A stretch of DNA of 64,000 nt from Hansschlegelia plantiphila (GCF_027922265.1 NZ_BSFI01000001.1:247216-311215); one strand, 5' to 3'. Positions 35,499 through 45,671 are shown, counted from the first letter of the stretch. Numbers and translations are program-made. Notes: generated from the letters alone by a model not told the origin.

Positions 35499-38400
35499 AT
35501 GAAGAAATCCGCATCCCTCGCCATCGTCGGTCGGTCCTGCCGACTCCCCGGGGCGAACGACGTCGACGCATTCTGGAACCTGCTTTCCGAAGGCCGCTGC
35601 GCGGTCACCGAGATCGGCGAAGATCGCTGGAGCCACGCGCGCTACCTGCATCCGCGCAAGGGCGAGCCCGGCAAGACCTACACCTTCGCGGCCGGCGTGC
35701 TGGACGACATCTGGGGTTTCGATCCCGCCGCCTTCGGCATTTCGCCGCGCGAAGCGGAGCAAATGGACCCGCAGCAGCGGCTTTCGCTGCAACTCGTCTG
35801 GGAAGCTCTCGAAGACGCAGGCATTCCACCCTCGTCGATCGCGAATACCGAGACCGGCGTCTATGTCGGCGCCTCGGCGCTCGACTATGGAAACCGCGTG
35901 ATCTTCGATCCGGGTTCGGCCGATGCGTACTTCGCGACCGGAAATACGCTGTCTATCGTATCAAATCGTATTTCATATATTTACGACTTGCACGGTCCGA
36001 GCTTCACCGTCGACACCGCCTGCTCGTCGTCTCTGGTCGCCCTCGACGAAGCGGTCGCGGCGCTCCGGTCGGGACGCATCGAGCGCGCCATCGTGGTCGG
36101 CGTTTCGATCCTCGCGAGCCCGTTCCCGTTCATCTCCTTCGCGCAGGCGACGATGCTGTCGCCGCGCGGCCGCTGCCACGCGTTCGACGCGAGCGGCGAC
36201 GGCTACGTCCGCGCCGAGGGCGGCGTGGCGATGATCCTGGAGCGCGCCGACGTCGCGCGCGCCGCCAGGCGCCCGATGCGCCTGATGATCGCGGCCTCCG
36301 GCGTGAATTCCGACGGCCGCACGGTCGGCATGTCGCTGCCGTCGCCGGAAGCGCAGCTCGGCTTGCTCGAGCGCGTCTATGAGGAAGCCGGGATCGATCC
36401 GGACAGCCTCGCCTTCATCGAGGCGCACGGCACCGGCACGCGCGTCGGCGACCCGGCGGAGGCGAGCGCCATCGGCGCGGCCGTCAAGCGCCGGACCATC
36501 GGCCCGCTGCCGATCGGCTCGGTCAAGACCAATGTCGGCCATCTCGAGCCCGCCTCGGGCCTCGTCGGCCTGCTGAAGACCGATCTCGCGCTCGAGCACG
36601 ACCTGCTGCCGGCGAGCCTGCACGTCACCGAGCTCAATCCCGACATCCCGTTCGACGAGCTGAAGCTGCACGTCGCCACCGAGGCCGTGCCGCTGCCGCG
36701 CGGCGCCCGGCCACGCTACGCCGGCGTCAACTCGTTCGGCTTCGGCGGCACCAACGCCCACGTCATCGTCTGCGACCCGACGCCGGAGGACCGCGCAGGC
36801 CGCGCCGCGCCGCGCGTCGTAGAGGCCGAAGGCCGCACGCCGATTCTCGCGCTCTCGGCCCGCTCGCGCGAGGCGCTGTCGGAGCTCGCGGGCGCCTATT
36901 CCAGCCTGCTCGAAGGCCGCGACGCCGCCGGCGCCCGCCACATCGCCAAGAGCGTCGCCGCGACCCGCGATCTGCTCCCGCGCCGCGTCGTGCTCGAAAA
37001 CGACGACCCGACGACCTGGAGCGCGACGCTCGCAGCCATCGCCGAAGGCGGCGACGCCAAGGACGCGACGATCGACCAGGCGGTCGGCCGCGACGCTCCG
37101 GTCGCTTTCGCCTTCTCCGGCAACGGCTCGCAGTGGCCCGGCATGGGCCGCAGGCTGCACGCCCAGAACGCGGCGTTCCGCGCCAGGATCGACGAGATCG
37201 ACCAGCGCTTCGGCGCGATCGCCAAATGGTCGATCAAGGACGCGCTGTTCGCCGACGACCTGCCGGAGCGGCTGCGGCGCGCCGAGACCGCGCAGCCCCT
37301 GATGTTCGCGGTTCAGGTCGCGACGACGGCGGCGCTTGCGGCTGACGGTCTCGTGCCGGACATGGTGCTTGGCCACTCCGTCGGCGAAGTCGCCGCAGCC
37401 GCGGCCTCCGGAGCGCTGTCGCTCGAACAGGCCGTGCAGGTCGTGCACTCGCGCTCGGTCCACCAGGAGATCGCCTGGAAGGCCGGCGGCATGGCCGCCG
37501 TGCTGCAGTCGCCGGAGGAAGTCCGCGCGCTGATCCGTGACGGCGGCTTCCTGAACATCGAGATCGCCGCCATCAACAGCGAGCGCTCCGTGACGATCTC
37601 GGGCTCCGAGACCGAGATCAAGGAGCTCAGCCGCTTCGCCCGCACCAGGCGGGTGCCGGTGCGCGTGCTCGACATCGACTATCCGTTCCACACCGGCCTG
37701 ATCGACGGCGTGAAGGGCCCGCTGCTCGCGGACCTCGGCGGCCTGCAGCCCGGCGCGACGCTGCGCCCCTTCGTGTCGAGCGTGTTCGGCCGCACGGTCG
37801 AGGGCGGCGAGCTCGGCGCCGACTACTGGTGGGCGAACGTCCGCCGCCCGGTGGTGTTCTCCGACGCCGTCGCCGCCGCGATCGCGGAAGGCGCGCGCGT
37901 GTTCGTCGAGATCGGCCCGCGGCCGGTGCTCCAGACCTATCTGTCGGACTGCGTCGCCGCGGCCGAGATCACGGGCGGCGTGCTGTCCTGCGACGATCAT
38001 GGCCCGGGCGAGCACGACCCGATCCGGCGCGCCGTGACGCGCGTCATCGCCAAGGGCGGCCGCGTCGACCGCGACCTCGCCTTCGGCAAGCTCGACGGCC
38101 CGGCCGTCCGTCTGCCGACCTACCCCTGGCAGAACGCCTCCTTCGCCGTCGGCACCACCGCGGAAGCCCAGTCGCTCTACCGCGGCTACGACCAGCACCC
38201 GCTGATCGGCTCGCGGCTGCGCGCCGACGCCGACGAGTGGACGGTCCACCTCGATCCCGCGTCCTCGCCGCTGCTGGCCGACCACAAGGTCGGCGGCCGG
38301 GTGATCGTGCCGGGCGCGGCGCTTGCTGAAATGGCGCTCGCCGCAGGCCGCGCCTGGCTCGGGGCCGACGTCGTCGAGCTCTCCGATTTCGAGATCCCGC

Positions 38401-41400
38401 ACGCGCTGACGCTCGACGCCGAGACGATGTCTGAGGTGCGCACCCGCATCTCGCCGGAAAGCCGCACGGTCGAGATCATGAGCCGTCCGCGCCTGCGCGA
38501 CGACGGCTGGATCATGCATGCGAGCGGCCGTATCGCGCCGCCGCCGACGGTCGCCGCCACGACGCCGGCGACGCCGGCGCATGAGGGCGAGGTCTTCCGC
38601 GCCGCCGACATCTATGCGCAGTCGGAAAAGCACGGACTGGGCTTCGGCCCGGCGTTCCGCGCGGTCGACCACGTCGTGCGCTACGGACCGGACCGGCTGT
38701 CGGTGCGCCTGCTGGCGGAAGCCGACCGCAAGGGCGCCCGAGATGCGCGATACGGACTTCACCCCGCTGACTTCGACGCCTGCTTCCATTCGCTGCTGAC
38801 GCTGTTCGGCGCGCATGGCGACCGGCCCGACGTCACCTATCTGCCGATGCGGTTCGGCTCGCTCCGGCTGCTGAAGCCGGGCGTCTCGATCGTCGGCGCC
38901 GAGATCGTGGTGAAGCGGTTGAGCCCGCGCTCGATTGACGCCACCTTCACGCTAGTCGACGCTGACGGCGGCGTGGTCGCGGTGCTCGCCGATGCGCGCT
39001 TCCGCGCCGTCACCCTCTCGCGCAAGACGCCGCTCGACCGGCTCGCCTACCATTATGCGCCCGCGCTGGTCGGGCCCTCCGGCGACGCGTCGGAACCCGC
39101 AGCCGTCACCGCCGAAGAACTCGCAAAGCGCGCCGGGGCTCTCGGCCTCGCCGCGGAAGGCGAGAGCGAGCGGCCTGAGGACGACCTGCTGCTCGAGGCT
39201 TTCGCGATCGCGCTCGCGCACCAAAGCCTCCTTGGCCTGTTCGGCCGCGGCCGCCAGGGCTCCGTCGCCCAGCTCTTGAAGCGCGGCCGCCTCGCAGCGG
39301 CGTCCGCGCCGCTCGCGAACAGCCTGCTCGGCCTGCTTGAACATCAGGGCCACGCGACGCTCGAGGGCGACGTCTGGACGATCGCGGCCAAGACCGGCCT
39401 GCCGACGCCGACCGAAATCCTGCGCACCGTCATCGCCGACTACCCGGACCGCGGCGCGGAATGCGTGCTCGCGACCCGCGCGGCGACCCTGCTGCCGAAG
39501 GCGCTCAAGAACGGCCCGCTCGCGACCGCCTATGGCGCGGCGACCCTCGCCCACGCCGGCGGCGCCTCGCCGCTGACGGCGAGCGGCGCGCACGCGGTCT
39601 CGGAGTTCGTCAAGGACATCGTCGCGAAGGCGCCGGCCGACCGGCCGATCCGTATTCTCGAACTGTCGGCCGGCTCGGGCGTGCTGACCCGCAAGCTCGC
39701 GGCTCTCGCGACCGACCCGCGCGTGACGCTCACCGTCACCGATCCGGACGCGACGGTCGCCGAGCGGCTGCGATTCGCCTTCGCGACGCTGCCGAACGTC
39801 TCGGTCGAACAGTTCGACCCGCGCGCCGACAGCGCGGACGCGAACCGCTTCGACCTCGTGGTCGGTTCGCTCGCCTGGGGCTCGGCGCTCGCCGCCCCCG
39901 ACAGCGTGCGTCGGCTCGCCGCGCGCATCGCCGACGGCGGCCTGCTGGCGTTCGGGTCGCTGGAGCCGACGCCGTTCCTCGACGTCGTGTTCGGCGTCCA
40001 GGCCGACTGGTTCGAGCGCTCGGCGTCCGAGGACTTCCCGATCGGCGGCGCGCGCTCCTCCGCTGACTGGGCGCACGACCTCGGCGACGCCAGGCTTTCC
40101 GACCATGTGATCGTCGGCCTCGCCGGCGCCCGCTCGCCGGCCAGCCTCGTGCTCGCCGCCAAGCGCCGCCGCGGCGCCGCCGTCGAAGACTCCCAGACTG
40201 TGACCGCGCCCGTCGTGCTGACGGCGGAGGCCTCAGGCGCGACCGCCGGGCTCGCGCTCGCCGTCGCTCGCGCGATCGAGGGTCTCGGTCGCCCGGTCAC
40301 CGTGAAGAGCACCGCGCCTGTCGCCAAGCTCACCAACGGCGAGGGCGACGGGAGCGCCAACGGCCACGCCGCCGGCGCCGACGCGCTCTGGGGCGGACCG
40401 GTCGATCTCGGCCTCGCCATGCCCGCCAAGAACGCGACCGGCGCATCGGCCGACATCGTCGCCGTGTTCGACCAGTCTGCGGGCGCGCTCTCCGCGGCCA
40501 CGGCCGAACGTTCGGGACGGCTGCTGTCGCTCGCCCGGGCGGCGCATGAATTCTCCGCGCGGCTCTGGGTGGTCGCTCCGGGCGCGCTCGGCGGCACGGT
40601 CGACCACGGCGTCGACCGCCCGGAACAGGCGGCGCTCGCGGGCTTCCTGCGGGTCGTCCGCAACGAGCTTCGCGGCGTCGACATCCGCCTTCTCGACGTC
40701 TCCGCCTCGCTCGGCGACGAAGCCGGCGGCCGCGCCGTCGCGGCCGAACTCGCGGCGCCTCGCGCCGACGTCGAGCTCTCGATCTCGGCCGACGGCGTCG
40801 TCGCGCCGCGGCTGCGGCCGGGCCTGCCCGAGTTCCCGTCCGCCGTCCCGGAGTCCGGAGAGAAGTGGGTCGCCGCGCTTGAATCCGGCAAGGAAGGCGG
40901 CCTCGACGACCTGTCCTGGCGTCCGGCGCCGGCGCTCGCTCCTGCTGCGGGCGACGTCGCTATCGACGTCTCCGCGGTCGGCCTCAACTTCCGCGACGTG
41001 ATGTGGGCTCTCGGCCTGCTCCCGGAAGAGGCGCTGGAGGACGGCTTCGCCGGTCCCGGCCTCGGCATCGAATGCGCAGGCGTCGTCTCGGCCGTCGGTC
41101 CGGGCGTCACCCGCTACAAGATCGGCGACCGCGTCGTCGCCTTCGCGTCGGGCGCCTTTGCCTCGCGCGTGGTGACGTCGGAGACCGCCGTCGCCCCGCT
41201 GCCGGACTCGATCACGTTTGAGGAAGGCGCGACGATTCCCGTCTGCTTCCTCACCGCCTATTACGCGCTCCACCACCTCGCGCAGATCAAGCGCGGCGAG
41301 TGGGTGCTGATCCATGGCGGCGCCGGCGGCGTCGGCCTTGCGGCGCTCCAGATCGCTCTGTGGCGCGGCGCCAAGGTGATCGCGACCGCGGGCTCCGACG

Positions 41401-43127
41401 AGAAGCGCGACCTGCTGCGCGCGCTCGGCGCGACCCACGTGCTGTCGAGCCGCAGCCTCGAATTCGTCGACGAGGTGAAGACCCTCACCGGCGGCCACGG
41501 CGTCGACGTGGTGCTGAACTCGCTGTTCGGCGAGGCGATGGAGCGTTCCTTGAGCGTGCTCCGTCCGTTCGGGCGCTTCCTCGAGCTCGGCAAGCGCGAC
41601 TACTACGCCAACAGCCGTCTGGGCCTGCGGCCGTTCCGCCGCAACATCAGCTATTTCGGCATCGACGCGGACCAGCTGCTGATCCACCGCAGCGACCTCG
41701 GCCAGCGCCTGTTCGGCGAGTGCATGAAGCTGTTCGGCAAGGGCGTGTTCGCGCCGCTGCCGTATCGCGCCTATCATGCCGGCGAGATCCGCGACGCGTT
41801 CCGGCTGATGCAGCAGTCCGGCCATGTCGGCAAGATCGTGGTGCGGCCGCTCGATCCCGCCGAGCTCGGCGAGACCGCGCCGCCCCGGTTCCGGGCGGCG
41901 GAAGGCGCGCATGTGCTCGTCGGCGGGCTCGGCGGCTTCGGCCTCGCGACGGCCGAATGGCTCGTCGCGAACGGCGCCTCGAAGATCGCGCTGATCGGCC
42001 GCTCGGGCGCTTCGAGCCAGGCGGCGCAGGACGGGGTCGCTCGTCTCGAAGCCGCCGGCGCGACGGTGAAGGTGTTCGCCTGCGACGCGGCCGACGAAGT
42101 CGCGCTCGACAAGGCGCTGAAGGAGACGCGCAAGGACCTCGGCCCGATCGGCGGCGCGTGGCATGTCGCCATGGTGCTCGACGACGCGCTGCTGCTGAAT
42201 CTCGACGAGCCCCGCTTCGAGGCCGTGCTGCGTCCGAAGATCGACGGCGCCCACGCGCTCGACAGGCTGACGCGCAGCGACAAGATCGGCCAGTTCGTCG
42301 TCTATTCGTCAGCGACGACGGTGATCGGCAATCCCGGCCAGTCAAACTACGTCGCGGCCAACATGTGGCTCGAATCGCTGATGCGCGTCCGCCGCAAGGC
42401 GGGCCTGCCGGGCCTCGCCATCGCATGGGGCGCGCTCGGGGACGTCGGTTACCTCGCCCGCACCGGCGACGTGAAGGAGAAGATCCAGAAGCGTCTGGGC
42501 TACGCCACCCTGTCGGGCGACGAAGCGCTCGAGGGCCTGGGCCGCGTGCTCGCGCATGACGATCTCCGGCTCGAGACCGCGGCGATCACGATCGCCCCGC
42601 TCGACTGGGGCGCGGCGCGGCGCGACCTCGCCTTCCTCGCCTCGCCGATGTTCGCGCAGGTCGTGGCCGGCGCGGAGATGGGCCCGCAGGACACCGTCGA
42701 GCAGATCGACCTCGCGGCGCTCGTGCGCGGCAAGGACGCCCGCGAGGCGCGCGACATCGTCGCCGAGATCCTCGCCGGCGAGGTCGGGCGCATCCTGAAG
42801 CTGCCGGCGAAGGAGATCTCGCCGCAGCGGCCGCTCGCCGAACTCGGCATGGATTCCCTGATGGGCCTCGAGCTGCGCATGAGCGTGGAGCGCCGCTTCG
42901 ACATCGAGCTGCCGCTGGTCGCGATCGGCGACTCGACGACGCTGACGACGATCGCCCAGTCGATCGTGAGCCGCATCCACGAGCCGGACGCTGCGGCCGA
43001 CTCGGGCGCGGTGAACGCCGACCTCGTCCACCGTCACATCGCCGACGACGTCGACCATGAGGATCTGGCGGAGTTCAGCGAAGCAGTGGAGGCCCGGCGG
43101 GCGACGCTCGGGCATGTGACCCGATGA
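35499..43127 (+). CDS. rkpA: Fully reducing type I polyketide synthase (RkpA-like)
   Basis: Single 2542-residue multidomain enzyme that builds an acyl chain on its own carrier domain. Order: ketosynthase (Cys175 in VDTACSSSL, His310, His348), acyltransferase (Ser627 in GHSVGE), dehydratase (His929 in DHKVGGRVIVP, Asp1093), a methyltransferase-like region (about 1380-1500; LELSAGSGVL), enoylreductase (HGGAGGVGLAAL near 1940), ketoreductase (VGGLGGFGLA near 2141, Tyr2284) and acyl carrier (Ser2453 in GMDSLMG). With all reducing domains present it should make a saturated, fatty-acid-like chain iteratively. There is no thioesterase; release probably falls to the alpha-oxoamine synthase whose ATG overlaps this stop. 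The architecture and neighbour match RkpA of rhizobial K-antigen loci; the symbol is by that similarity, not by alignment. Confidence 0.88.
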   Translation: MKKSASLAIVGRSCRLPGANDVDAFWNLLSEGRCAVTEIGEDRWSHARYLHPRKGEPGKTYTFAAGVLDDIWGFDPAAFGISPREAEQMDPQQRLSLQLVWEALEDAGIPPSSIANTETGVYVGASALDYGNRVIFDPGSADAYFATGNTLSIVSNRISYIYDLHGPSFTVDTACSSSLVALDEAVAALRSGRIERAIVVGVSILASPFPFISFAQATMLSPRGRCHAFDASGDGYVRAEGGVAMILERADVARAARRPMRLMIAASGVNSDGRTVGMSLPSPEAQLGLLERVYEEAGIDPDSLAFIEAHGTGTRVGDPAEASAIGAAVKRRTIGPLPIGSVKTNVGHLEPASGLVGLLKTDLALEHDLLPASLHVTELNPDIPFDELKLHVATEAVPLPRGARPRYAGVNSFGFGGTNAHVIVCDPTPEDRAGRAAPRVVEAEGRTPILALSARSREALSELAGAYSSLLEGRDAAGARHIAKSVAATRDLLPRRVVLENDDPTTWSATLAAIAEGGDAKDATIDQAVGRDAPVAFAFSGNGSQWPGMGRRLHAQNAAFRARIDEIDQRFGAIAKWSIKDALFADDLPERLRRAETAQPLMFAVQVATTAALAADGLVPDMVLGHSVGEVAAAAASGALSLEQAVQVVHSRSVHQEIAWKAGGMAAVLQSPEEVRALIRDGGFLNIEIAAINSERSVTISGSETEIKELSRFARTRRVPVRVLDIDYPFHTGLIDGVKGPLLADLGGLQPGATLRPFVSSVFGRTVEGGELGADYWWANVRRPVVFSDAVAAAIAEGARVFVEIGPRPVLQTYLSDCVAAAEITGGVLSCDDHGPGEHDPIRRAVTRVIAKGGRVDRDLAFGKLDGPAVRLPTYPWQNASFAVGTTAEAQSLYRGYDQHPLIGSRLRADADEWTVHLDPASSPLLADHKVGGRVIVPGAALAEMALAAGRAWLGADVVELSDFEIPHALTLDAETMSEVRTRISPESRTVEIMSRPRLRDDGWIMHASGRIAPPPTVAATTPATPAHEGEVFRAADIYAQSEKHGLGFGPAFRAVDHVVRYGPDRLSVRLLAEADRKGARDARYGLHPADFDACFHSLLTLFGAHGDRPDVTYLPMRFGSLRLLKPGVSIVGAEIVVKRLSPRSIDATFTLVDADGGVVAVLADARFRAVTLSRKTPLDRLAYHYAPALVGPSGDASEPAAVTAEELAKRAGALGLAAEGESERPEDDLLLEAFAIALAHQSLLGLFGRGRQGSVAQLLKRGRLAAASAPLANSLLGLLEHQGHATLEGDVWTIAAKTGLPTPTEILRTVIADYPDRGAECVLATRAATLLPKALKNGPLATAYGAATLAHAGGASPLTASGAHAVSEFVKDIVAKAPADRPIRILELSAGSGVLTRKLAALATDPRVTLTVTDPDATVAERLRFAFATLPNVSVEQFDPRADSADANRFDLVVGSLAWGSALAAPDSVRRLAARIADGGLLAFGSLEPTPFLDVVFGVQADWFERSASEDFPIGGARSSADWAHDLGDARLSDHVIVGLAGARSPASLVLAAKRRRGAAVEDSQTVTAPVVLTAEASGATAGLALAVARAIEGLGRPVTVKSTAPVAKLTNGEGDGSANGHAAGADALWGGPVDLGLAMPAKNATGASADIVAVFDQSAGALSAATAERSGRLLSLARAAHEFSARLWVVAPGALGGTVDHGVDRPEQAALAGFLRVVRNELRGVDIRLLDVSASLGDEAGGRAVAAELAAPRADVELSISADGVVAPRLRPGLPEFPSAVPESGEKWVAALESGKEGGLDDLSWRPAPALAPAAGDVAIDVSAVGLNFRDVMWALGLLPEEALEDGFAGPGLGIECAGVVSAVGPGVTRYKIGDRVVAFASGAFASRVVTSETAVAPLPDSITFEEGATIPVCFLTAYYALHHLAQIKRGEWVLIHGGAGGVGLAALQIALWRGAKVIATAGSDEKRDLLRALGATHVLSSRSLEFVDEVKTLTGGHGVDVVLNSLFGEAMERSLSVLRPFGRFLELGKRDYYANSRLGLRPFRRNISYFGIDADQLLIHRSDLGQRLFGECMKLFGKGVFAPLPYRAYHAGEIRDAFRLMQQSGHVGKIVVRPLDPAELGETAPPRFRAAEGAHVLVGGLGGFGLATAEWLVANGASKIALIGRSGASSQAAQDGVARLEAAGATVKVFACDAADEVALDKALKETRKDLGPIGGAWHVAMVLDDALLLNLDEPRFEAVLRPKIDGAHALDRLTRSDKIGQFVVYSSATTVIGNPGQSNYVAANMWLESLMRVRRKAGLPGLAIAWGALGDVGYLARTGDVKEKIQKRLGYATLSGDEALEGLGRVLAHDDLRLETAAITIAPLDWGAARRDLAFLASPMFAQVVAGAEMGPQDTVEQIDLAALVRGKDAREARDIVAEILAGEVGRILKLPAKEISPQRPLAELGMDSLMGLELRMSVERRFDIELPLVAIGDSTTLTTIAQSIVSRIHEPDAAADSGAVNADLVHRHIADDVDHEDLAEFSEAVEARRATLGHVTR

Positions 43128-44512
43128 GCGGACGACGAGGCATCGGAGCGCTCTCGCGCTCGGCGAAGGACGGCATCCTCGGCGCGCTGCGCCAGACGCC
43201 GAAGCCGGAGGGACGCATCGAGGTCGCGCCGACGCCGCGGCCGGCCCGCAAGCGCAACGACAAGTTCGCGGACTTCCCGGAGCTGAAGGACCTCAAGACC
43301 CAGCAGGCGGTCGCCGATCTGCTGGGGGTGGCGAACCCGTTCTTCCGCGAGCACGACGGCTGCGCAGGCGCCACCACCGACATCGACGGCAAGACCCACA
43401 TCAACTTCGCGTCCTACAACTATCTGGGGCTGAACGGCCATCCGGCGGTCGCCGCGGCCGCCAAGGCCGCGATCGACAAATACGGCGTCTCGGTCTCCGC
43501 AAGCCGCCTGGTGGCCGGCGAGCGGCCGATCCATCGCGAGCTCGAGCGCCGGATCGCCGACTATTACGGCGTCGAGAGCGCGGTGGTGTTCGTATCCGGA
43601 CACGCCACCAACGTCGCTGCGATCGGCCATCTGCTGCGGCCGAAGGACCTCGTGATCTACGATTCGCTCGCGCACAACTCGATCGTGGTGGGCGCGGCGC
43701 TGTCGGGCGCGACGCGCCGGTTGTTCCCGCACAACGACCTCGACGGGCTGGAGGAGATCCTCATCCAGCACGCCCATTCCCACGAGCGCGTGCTGGTCGC
43801 GGTCGAGGGTCTCTACAGCATGGACGGAGATTTCCCCGATCTCGCCCGCCTCGTGAAGCTGCGCGACCGCTATGGCTTCTGGCTGATGGTCGACGAAGCC
43901 CATTCGCTCGGCGTTCTGGGCAAGACCGGTCGCGGCGTCTCGGAGGAGTGCGGCGTCGACCCGCGCGAGATCGACATCTGGATGGGCACGCTGTCGAAGA
44001 CGCTGTCGGGCTGCGGCGGCTTCATCGCGGGCTCGGCCGCGCTCGTGGAATATCTCAAATTCACCGCCCCGGGCTTCGTCTATTCGGTCGGCATGCCGCC
44101 CGCGGTCGCGGCCGCCGCGATCGCCTGCTTCGACCTTCTCGACCAGGAGCCGGAACGAGTCGCAAAGCTCCGCGCCAACGGCGTCCGTTTCGTCGAGAAG
44201 GCGAGGGAAGCGGGACTCGACACAGGTTCCAGCACCGGGCTCGCGATCGTGCCGGTGATGGTCGGCGATTCGCTCCGCGCCGTGCATCTTTCCAACCGTC
44301 TGCTGGAGCGCGGCGTCAACGCGCTGCCGATCGTCCATCCGGCGGTGCCGGAGCGCTCGGCGCGGCTGCGCTTCTTTATAACCGCCGACCACACCTTCGA
44401 GCAGATCGACGAAGCGGTGGCGGTGACGGCGGAAGAGCATGCGGGGTTGGCGAAAGCGGGGTTCGGCATCAAGATGGCCGCCGCCCTCGCCAAAGCGACC
44501 CGGCCGAGCTGA
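43124..44512 (+). CDS. rkpG: Alpha-oxoamine synthase (RkpG / serine palmitoyltransferase-like)
   Basis: PLP enzyme of 462 residues in the family of 8-amino-7-oxononanoate synthase, 5-aminolevulinate synthase and serine palmitoyltransferase. It condenses an acyl thioester with an amino acid and loses CO2. Seen: NFASYNYLGLNGHPAV, the PLP aspartate and His in MVDEAHSLGVLG, and the Schiff-base Lys292 in GTLSKTLSGCGG. An N-terminal extension of about 60 residues plus NPFFREHDG sets it apart from plain BioF (about 390 residues). ATG overlaps the polyketide synthase stop (ATGA), so translation is coupled and the synthase's carrier-bound chain is the likely substrate. The product would be an alpha-amino ketone. 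It is not the biotin enzyme: bioA and bioZ are 28 kb away. Confidence 0.87.
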   Translation: MSGRRGIGALSRSAKDGILGALRQTPKPEGRIEVAPTPRPARKRNDKFADFPELKDLKTQQAVADLLGVANPFFREHDGCAGATTDIDGKTHINFASYNYLGLNGHPAVAAAAKAAIDKYGVSVSASRLVAGERPIHRELERRIADYYGVESAVVFVSGHATNVAAIGHLLRPKDLVIYDSLAHNSIVVGAALSGATRRLFPHNDLDGLEEILIQHAHSHERVLVAVEGLYSMDGDFPDLARLVKLRDRYGFWLMVDEAHSLGVLGKTGRGVSEECGVDPREIDIWMGTLSKTLSGCGGFIAGSAALVEYLKFTAPGFVYSVGMPPAVAAAAIACFDLLDQEPERVAKLRANGVRFVEKAREAGLDTGSSTGLAIVPVMVGDSLRAVHLSNRLLERGVNALPIVHPAVPERSARLRFFITADHTFEQIDEAVAVTAEEHAGLAKAGFGIKMAAALAKATRPS

Positions 44513-44528
44513 CCGCTTGAGAAACGCA

Positions 44529-45671
44529 TTGAAGGACGTAGCGCGGACGGTCGATATCCGGCCGGTCGCATCGAAGCGGGACGTCAAGCCGTTCTGGCGC
44601 GCCGCGCTTGTCGCCCAGGGTGACGACCCGGCCTACGCGCCGCCGCTGCTGAAAGAAACCTACGACGTCCTGACGCCCGGCTGCACGCCGTTCGCGCGGG
44701 AGAACGACGGCCAGGCATGGGTCGCGTTCCGCGACGGCCGCCCGGTCGGCCGCATCTACGCGGTCAAGAACAACGCTCATCTCAAGAAATACGACGACGC
44801 CACCGGACAGTTCGGCTTCCTCGAGGCGATCGACGACGACGTGGTCTGGGACGCCCTGTTCGCCACGGCCTCCGACTTCGCCCGGGCCCGCGGCCTCTCA
44901 CGTCTCGCCGGCCCTTTCAGCGCTTCGATCAATCACGAATGCGGGCTGCTCGTCGAAGGTTACGGCGTTCCCTCGACGACCCACACCAACTACGCGCCGC
45001 CCTATTACGCCCGGCAGCTCCAACGGCTCGGCTTCATTCCGGTCAAGGACATCGTCGGCTATGAGGGCCGTCTCGCCGACAGCAGGCTTCCGGAGCGCGT
45101 CGCCGCTATCCGGGGGAAGTGGAGCGGCTCCGCCGACCTGACCTTGCGCCGGGCCCAGGGGCCAACCGCGGTCGCGGAGCTGAACGACGTCTACAACGAC
45201 GCCTGGTCCGTGAACTGGGGCTCATCGCCGGTCTCGCAGGAGGAGGCGCGCTTCCTCGCCGAACTCGCGCAGCAGATTCTGCCGCCGGACTGGACCACGC
45301 TCGCCGACTGGAAGGGCGAGCCGATCGGCGTGCTGTGCATGGCGCCGGATCTGAACGAGGCGGTCCGCGATCTCGGCGGCAAGCTGCTTCCCTTCGGCTG
45401 GGCCAAGCTGATCTGGCGGCTGAAGGTGACAGGGGTCTCGCGGGCGCGCGTCCCGATCATCGGCGTCCGCCGCGCCTGGCGCGGCACCCGCGTCGGCGCG
45501 ATGGCCGCCGCGGCATTGCTCGCGGACGCCGTCGAGAAGGCGAGCAAGGCGGGTTGCGAGCGACTTGAGGTCAGCTGGATGCTCGAGGACAACCGCTCGG
45601 TCCTCAACCTCGTCCGCAGCATGCCGGCCACGCGCTCCAAGGTGTGGCGCATCTTCGAGAAAACGCTCTAA
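44529..45671 (+). CDS. GNAT-like N-acyltransferase downstream of the alpha-oxoamine synthase
   Basis: Protein of about 380 residues with a GNAT-like fold. Typical blocks are FGFLEAIDDDVVWDALF, GLSRLAGPFSASINHECGLLVEG, TNYAPPYYARQLQRLGFIPVKD and a C-terminal IIGVRRAWRGTRVGAMAAAALLAD followed by ERLEVSWMLEDNRSVLN. The bacterial ceramide synthase found next to serine palmitoyltransferase in Caulobacter is, to my knowledge, an acyltransferase of this general kind, so N-acylation of the alpha-amino ketone or its alcohol is the best guess. No ATG is available near the start: TTG 44517 or TTG 44529 are the candidates, both just after the previous stop. Co-transcription with rkpA-rkpG is likely. Family assignment is by pattern, not search. 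Confidence 0.68.
   Translation: MKDVARTVDIRPVASKRDVKPFWRAALVAQGDDPAYAPPLLKETYDVLTPGCTPFARENDGQAWVAFRDGRPVGRIYAVKNNAHLKKYDDATGQFGFLEAIDDDVVWDALFATASDFARARGLSRLAGPFSASINHECGLLVEGYGVPSTTHTNYAPPYYARQLQRLGFIPVKDIVGYEGRLADSRLPERVAAIRGKWSGSADLTLRRAQGPTAVAELNDVYNDAWSVNWGSSPVSQEEARFLAELAQQILPPDWTTLADWKGEPIGVLCMAPDLNEAVRDLGGKLLPFGWAKLIWRLKVTGVSRARVPIIGVRRAWRGTRVGAMAAAALLADAVEKASKAGCERLEVSWMLEDNRSVLNLVRSMPATRSKVWRIFEKTL

Noticed and set aside
35973..38816. 947-residue open frame on the minus strand inside the polyketide synthase
   Set aside because: Arg/Ala-rich antisense shadow of the real synthase, which has all domain motifs on the plus strand.
43124..44512. Assignment of the PLP enzyme as BioF
   Set aside because: N-terminal extension, coupling to the polyketide synthase and distance from bioA argue for the RkpG/SPT side of the family.
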